A program made the position numbers and the translations under genes. A stretch of 64,000 nucleotides of DNA. Source: Sedimenticola_A sp040506425 (GTDB taxonomy: Bacteria; Pseudomonadota; Gammaproteobacteria; Chromatiales; Chromatiaceae). Positions 62,528-64,000 of this stretch are shown piece by piece. Numbering within the stretch: position 1 is the first letter of the stretch; each line of letters opens with the position of its first letter. The DNA lies in NCBI GenBank assembly GCA_965224515.1, contig OZ245051.1, forward strand, positions 186,001-250,000, given 5' to 3'. A model generated the notes under the pieces. It was not told where the DNA came from. It ran no database searches and saw only the letters and a program-made list of their open reading frames with translations.

Positions 62528-63565
62528 CTAGAACAGGTCACCGGGTTTACCGGAGTCCCCCTGTACCTTCGGCGCCAAACCAAAATGGAGATAGGCGGCC
62601 TGGGTCGCAACACGTCCCCGAGGGGTGCGCATAAGGAAGCCCTGCTGAATCAGGTAGGGCTCCAGTACATCCTCGATTGTGCCCCGCTCTTCGCCGATGG
62701 CAGCCGCCAGGCTGTCCACGCCCACCGGTCCACCATCGAACTTCTTGATCACTGCCGAGAGCAGCTTGCGGTCCATCACGTCAAATCCGCTGGTATCCAC
62801 ATTGAGCATCTGCAGGGCTTTGTCTGCCACATCAGAGCTGACCTTGCCGTCCGCCCTGACCTGGGCGTAGTCACGGACCCGGCGCAACAGCCGGTTGGCA
62901 ATACGTGGCGTGCCACGTGATCGGCAGGCTATCTCGCGTGCACCTGGCTGATCGGTTTCAATATTCAGAATGCCCGAGGCGCGCTGCACGATATGGGTCA
63001 GGTCCTCCGCCGAGTAGAACTCCAGGCGCTGAACTATGCCGAAGCGGTCACGCAGCGGAGAGGTCAGCAGGCCGGCACGGGTGGTGGCGCCGATCAGGGT
63101 GAAGGGGGGCAGGTCGAGCTTGATGGAGCGGGCTGCAGGGCCCTCGCCGATCATGATGTCGAGCTGGTAGTCCTCCATCGCCGGGTAGAGCACCTCCTCG
63201 ACCACGGGACTGAGCCGGTGGATCTCGTCCACAAAGAGTACGTCGTTGGGCTCAAGGTTGGTCAGCAGTGCCGCCAGGTCGCCCGGCTTCTCAAGCACCG
63301 GACCGGAGGTCTGGCGAAGATTGACCCCCATCTCGTGGGCGATGATATGGGCCAGGGTGGTTTTCCCCAGGCCGGGGGGGCCGAATATGAGTACGTGATC
63401 CAGTGCCTCGGAGCGTCCCAGGGCAGCGCCAATGAAGATCTCCATCTGCTCTTTGACCACGGGCTGGCCCACGTAGTCCTGGAGACGCCTGGGCCGTATG
63501 GCGCGATCCAGCGCCTCGTCATCCAGACCCGCTTCAGCGCTGATGATTCTATCGGGATCAGACAT
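62528..63565 (-). CDS. ruvB: RuvB, Holliday junction branch-migration ATPase
   Basis: A 345-residue AAA+ motor. Walker A GPPGLGKT, Walker B LFVDEIHRLS, sensor 1 LIGATTRAGL, and a winged-helix C-terminus (YLIQQGFLMRTPRGR). It works with RuvA. It lies 21 bases after ruvA. Confidence 0.97.
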   Translation of the reverse strand: MSDPDRIISAEAGLDDEALDRAIRPRRLQDYVGQPVVKEQMEIFIGAALGRSEALDHVLIFGPPGLGKTTLAHIIAHEMGVNLRQTSGPVLEKPGDLAALLTNLEPNDVLFVDEIHRLSPVVEEVLYPAMEDYQLDIMIGEGPAARSIKLDLPPFTLIGATTRAGLLTSPLRDRFGIVQRLEFYSAEDLTHIVQRASGILNIETDQPGAREIACRSRGTPRIANRLLRRVRDYAQVRADGKVSSDVADKALQMLNVDTSGFDVMDRKLLSAVIKKFDGGPVGVDSLAAAIGEERGTIEDVLEPYLIQQGFLMRTPRGRVATQAAYLHFGLAPKVQGDSGKPGDLF

Positions 63566-63586
63566 AGTTATTGATCAAGGTTCCTG

Positions 63587-64000
63587 TCACTTGGCTGCCG
63601 ACTGCAGTGCGGCCCGGATTATCTGTTCACTGGTGAGCCCTTCGCTATCGATGGACCGCACCATTCTGCTCGCATCGTTGGGTTTGTAGCCCAGCGCCAT
63701 GAGCGCACCCACCGCATCGGAAACCGGATTATCAACGATCTCGCCGGGAGGGGGGATGATTTTAACTGCCCCGGCAGTGGCCATCTCCAGCTTCTCCAGC
63801 CGGTCGCGCATCTCAACGATCAACCGCTCGGCCGTCTTCTTGCCAATACCGGGCAGACGCACCAGGGCCGCGGTGTCATCACTCTGAACACAACGTGCAA
63901 ACTCCTCGGCATTCATACCGGAGAGTATGGCCAGGGCCATCTTGGCCCCCACGCCGCTCACCTTGAGCAGTGCGCGAAACAGCGCCCGCTCGGCATCGCT
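63587..64000 (-). CDS. ruvA: RuvA, Holliday junction-binding protein, C-terminal part (cut by window edge)
   Basis: The last 137 codons before the stop; the frame runs off base 64000. The helix-hairpin-helix segments (VSGVGAKMALAIL and LPGIGKKTAERL) are those of RuvA domain II, and the C-terminal domain III (SDAVGALMALGYKPNDASRMV) binds RuvB. The start lies outside the window. Confidence 0.95.
   Translation of the reverse strand, partial: SDAERALFRALLKVSGVGAKMALAILSGMNAEEFARCVQSDDTAALVRLPGIGKKTAERLIVEMRDRLEKLEMATAGAVKIIPPPGEIVDNPVSDAVGALMALGYKPNDASRMVRSIDSEGLTSEQIIRAALQSAAK

Overview
The window reads as part of the chromosome of a sulfur-oxidizing gammaproteobacterium (Chromatiales-like, free-living or symbiotic). 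The basis is a complete oxidative-type reverse dissimilatory sulfite reductase operon (dsrABEFHCMKLJOPNRS), a soxYZ pair, a YeeE/YedE sulfur transporter, a Cys-less DsrC paralogue, and a typical gammaproteobacterial ruvAB-ybgC-tolQRAB-pal-cpoB-queEC block. No insertion sequence, prophage, CRISPR array or rRNA operon was seen; one tRNA (Lys, UUU) is present.

Layout. 0-10 kb is housekeeping: the 5' part of pepN, grxC-hslR-hypothetical, a divergent EF-G-like GTPase, a diguanylate cyclase, a phosphoesterase, a Lon-like AAA protease and a YaiI-family gene. 10-13 kb holds a diheme cytochrome c/DUF302 fusion, a transglutaminase-like peptidase and an unknown coiled-coil protein. 13.2-27.3 kb (minus strand) is the dsr operon. 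DsrAB oxidizes sulfur delivered by DsrEFH and DsrC. DsrMKJOP is the membrane electron-transfer complex, DsrL the NAD(P)H-linked flavoprotein, DsrN the siroheme amidase, and DsrR and DsrS accessory proteins. Strong RNA hairpins lie between dsrA and dsrB, between dsrC and dsrM, and after dsrP.

27.7-30.6 kb runs divergently from dsr: a 58-aa protein, a helical 236-aa protein, a Cas6/Cmx6-like RAMP protein, a DsrC-like protein lacking both redox cysteines and an unknown protein. This is the most unusual part of the window, because a CRISPR-RNA-endonuclease-like gene sits beside dsr with no other cas gene or array here. 31-38.7 kb mixes uncharacterized genes with a MoxR ATPase/HEALH-VWA (DUF2201-like) pair and an M48 metalloprotease. 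38.7-40 kb is soxYZ, preceded by an unusually elaborate leader: a possible promoter, a three-stem RNA, a 28-codon ORF with a perfect Shine-Dalgarno, and a 9-bp hairpin.

40-54 kb on the minus strand: a VWA protein with an acidic membrane partner, an LpxL-type acyltransferase, RmuC, a bacteriohemerythrin, a Mut7-C protein and ExoIII. On the plus strand: a rhodanese, a glycine-zipper lipoprotein, MtaB, a PAP2 phosphatase, a TatD-type DNase and a 29-aa single-span membrane peptide followed by a nested stem structure. 54-64 kb is tRNA-Lys, YeeE/YedE, queC, queE and the tol-pal/ruv block, with ruvA cut by the window edge.

All gene assignments come from reading protein motifs and synteny by eye; no database search was run.
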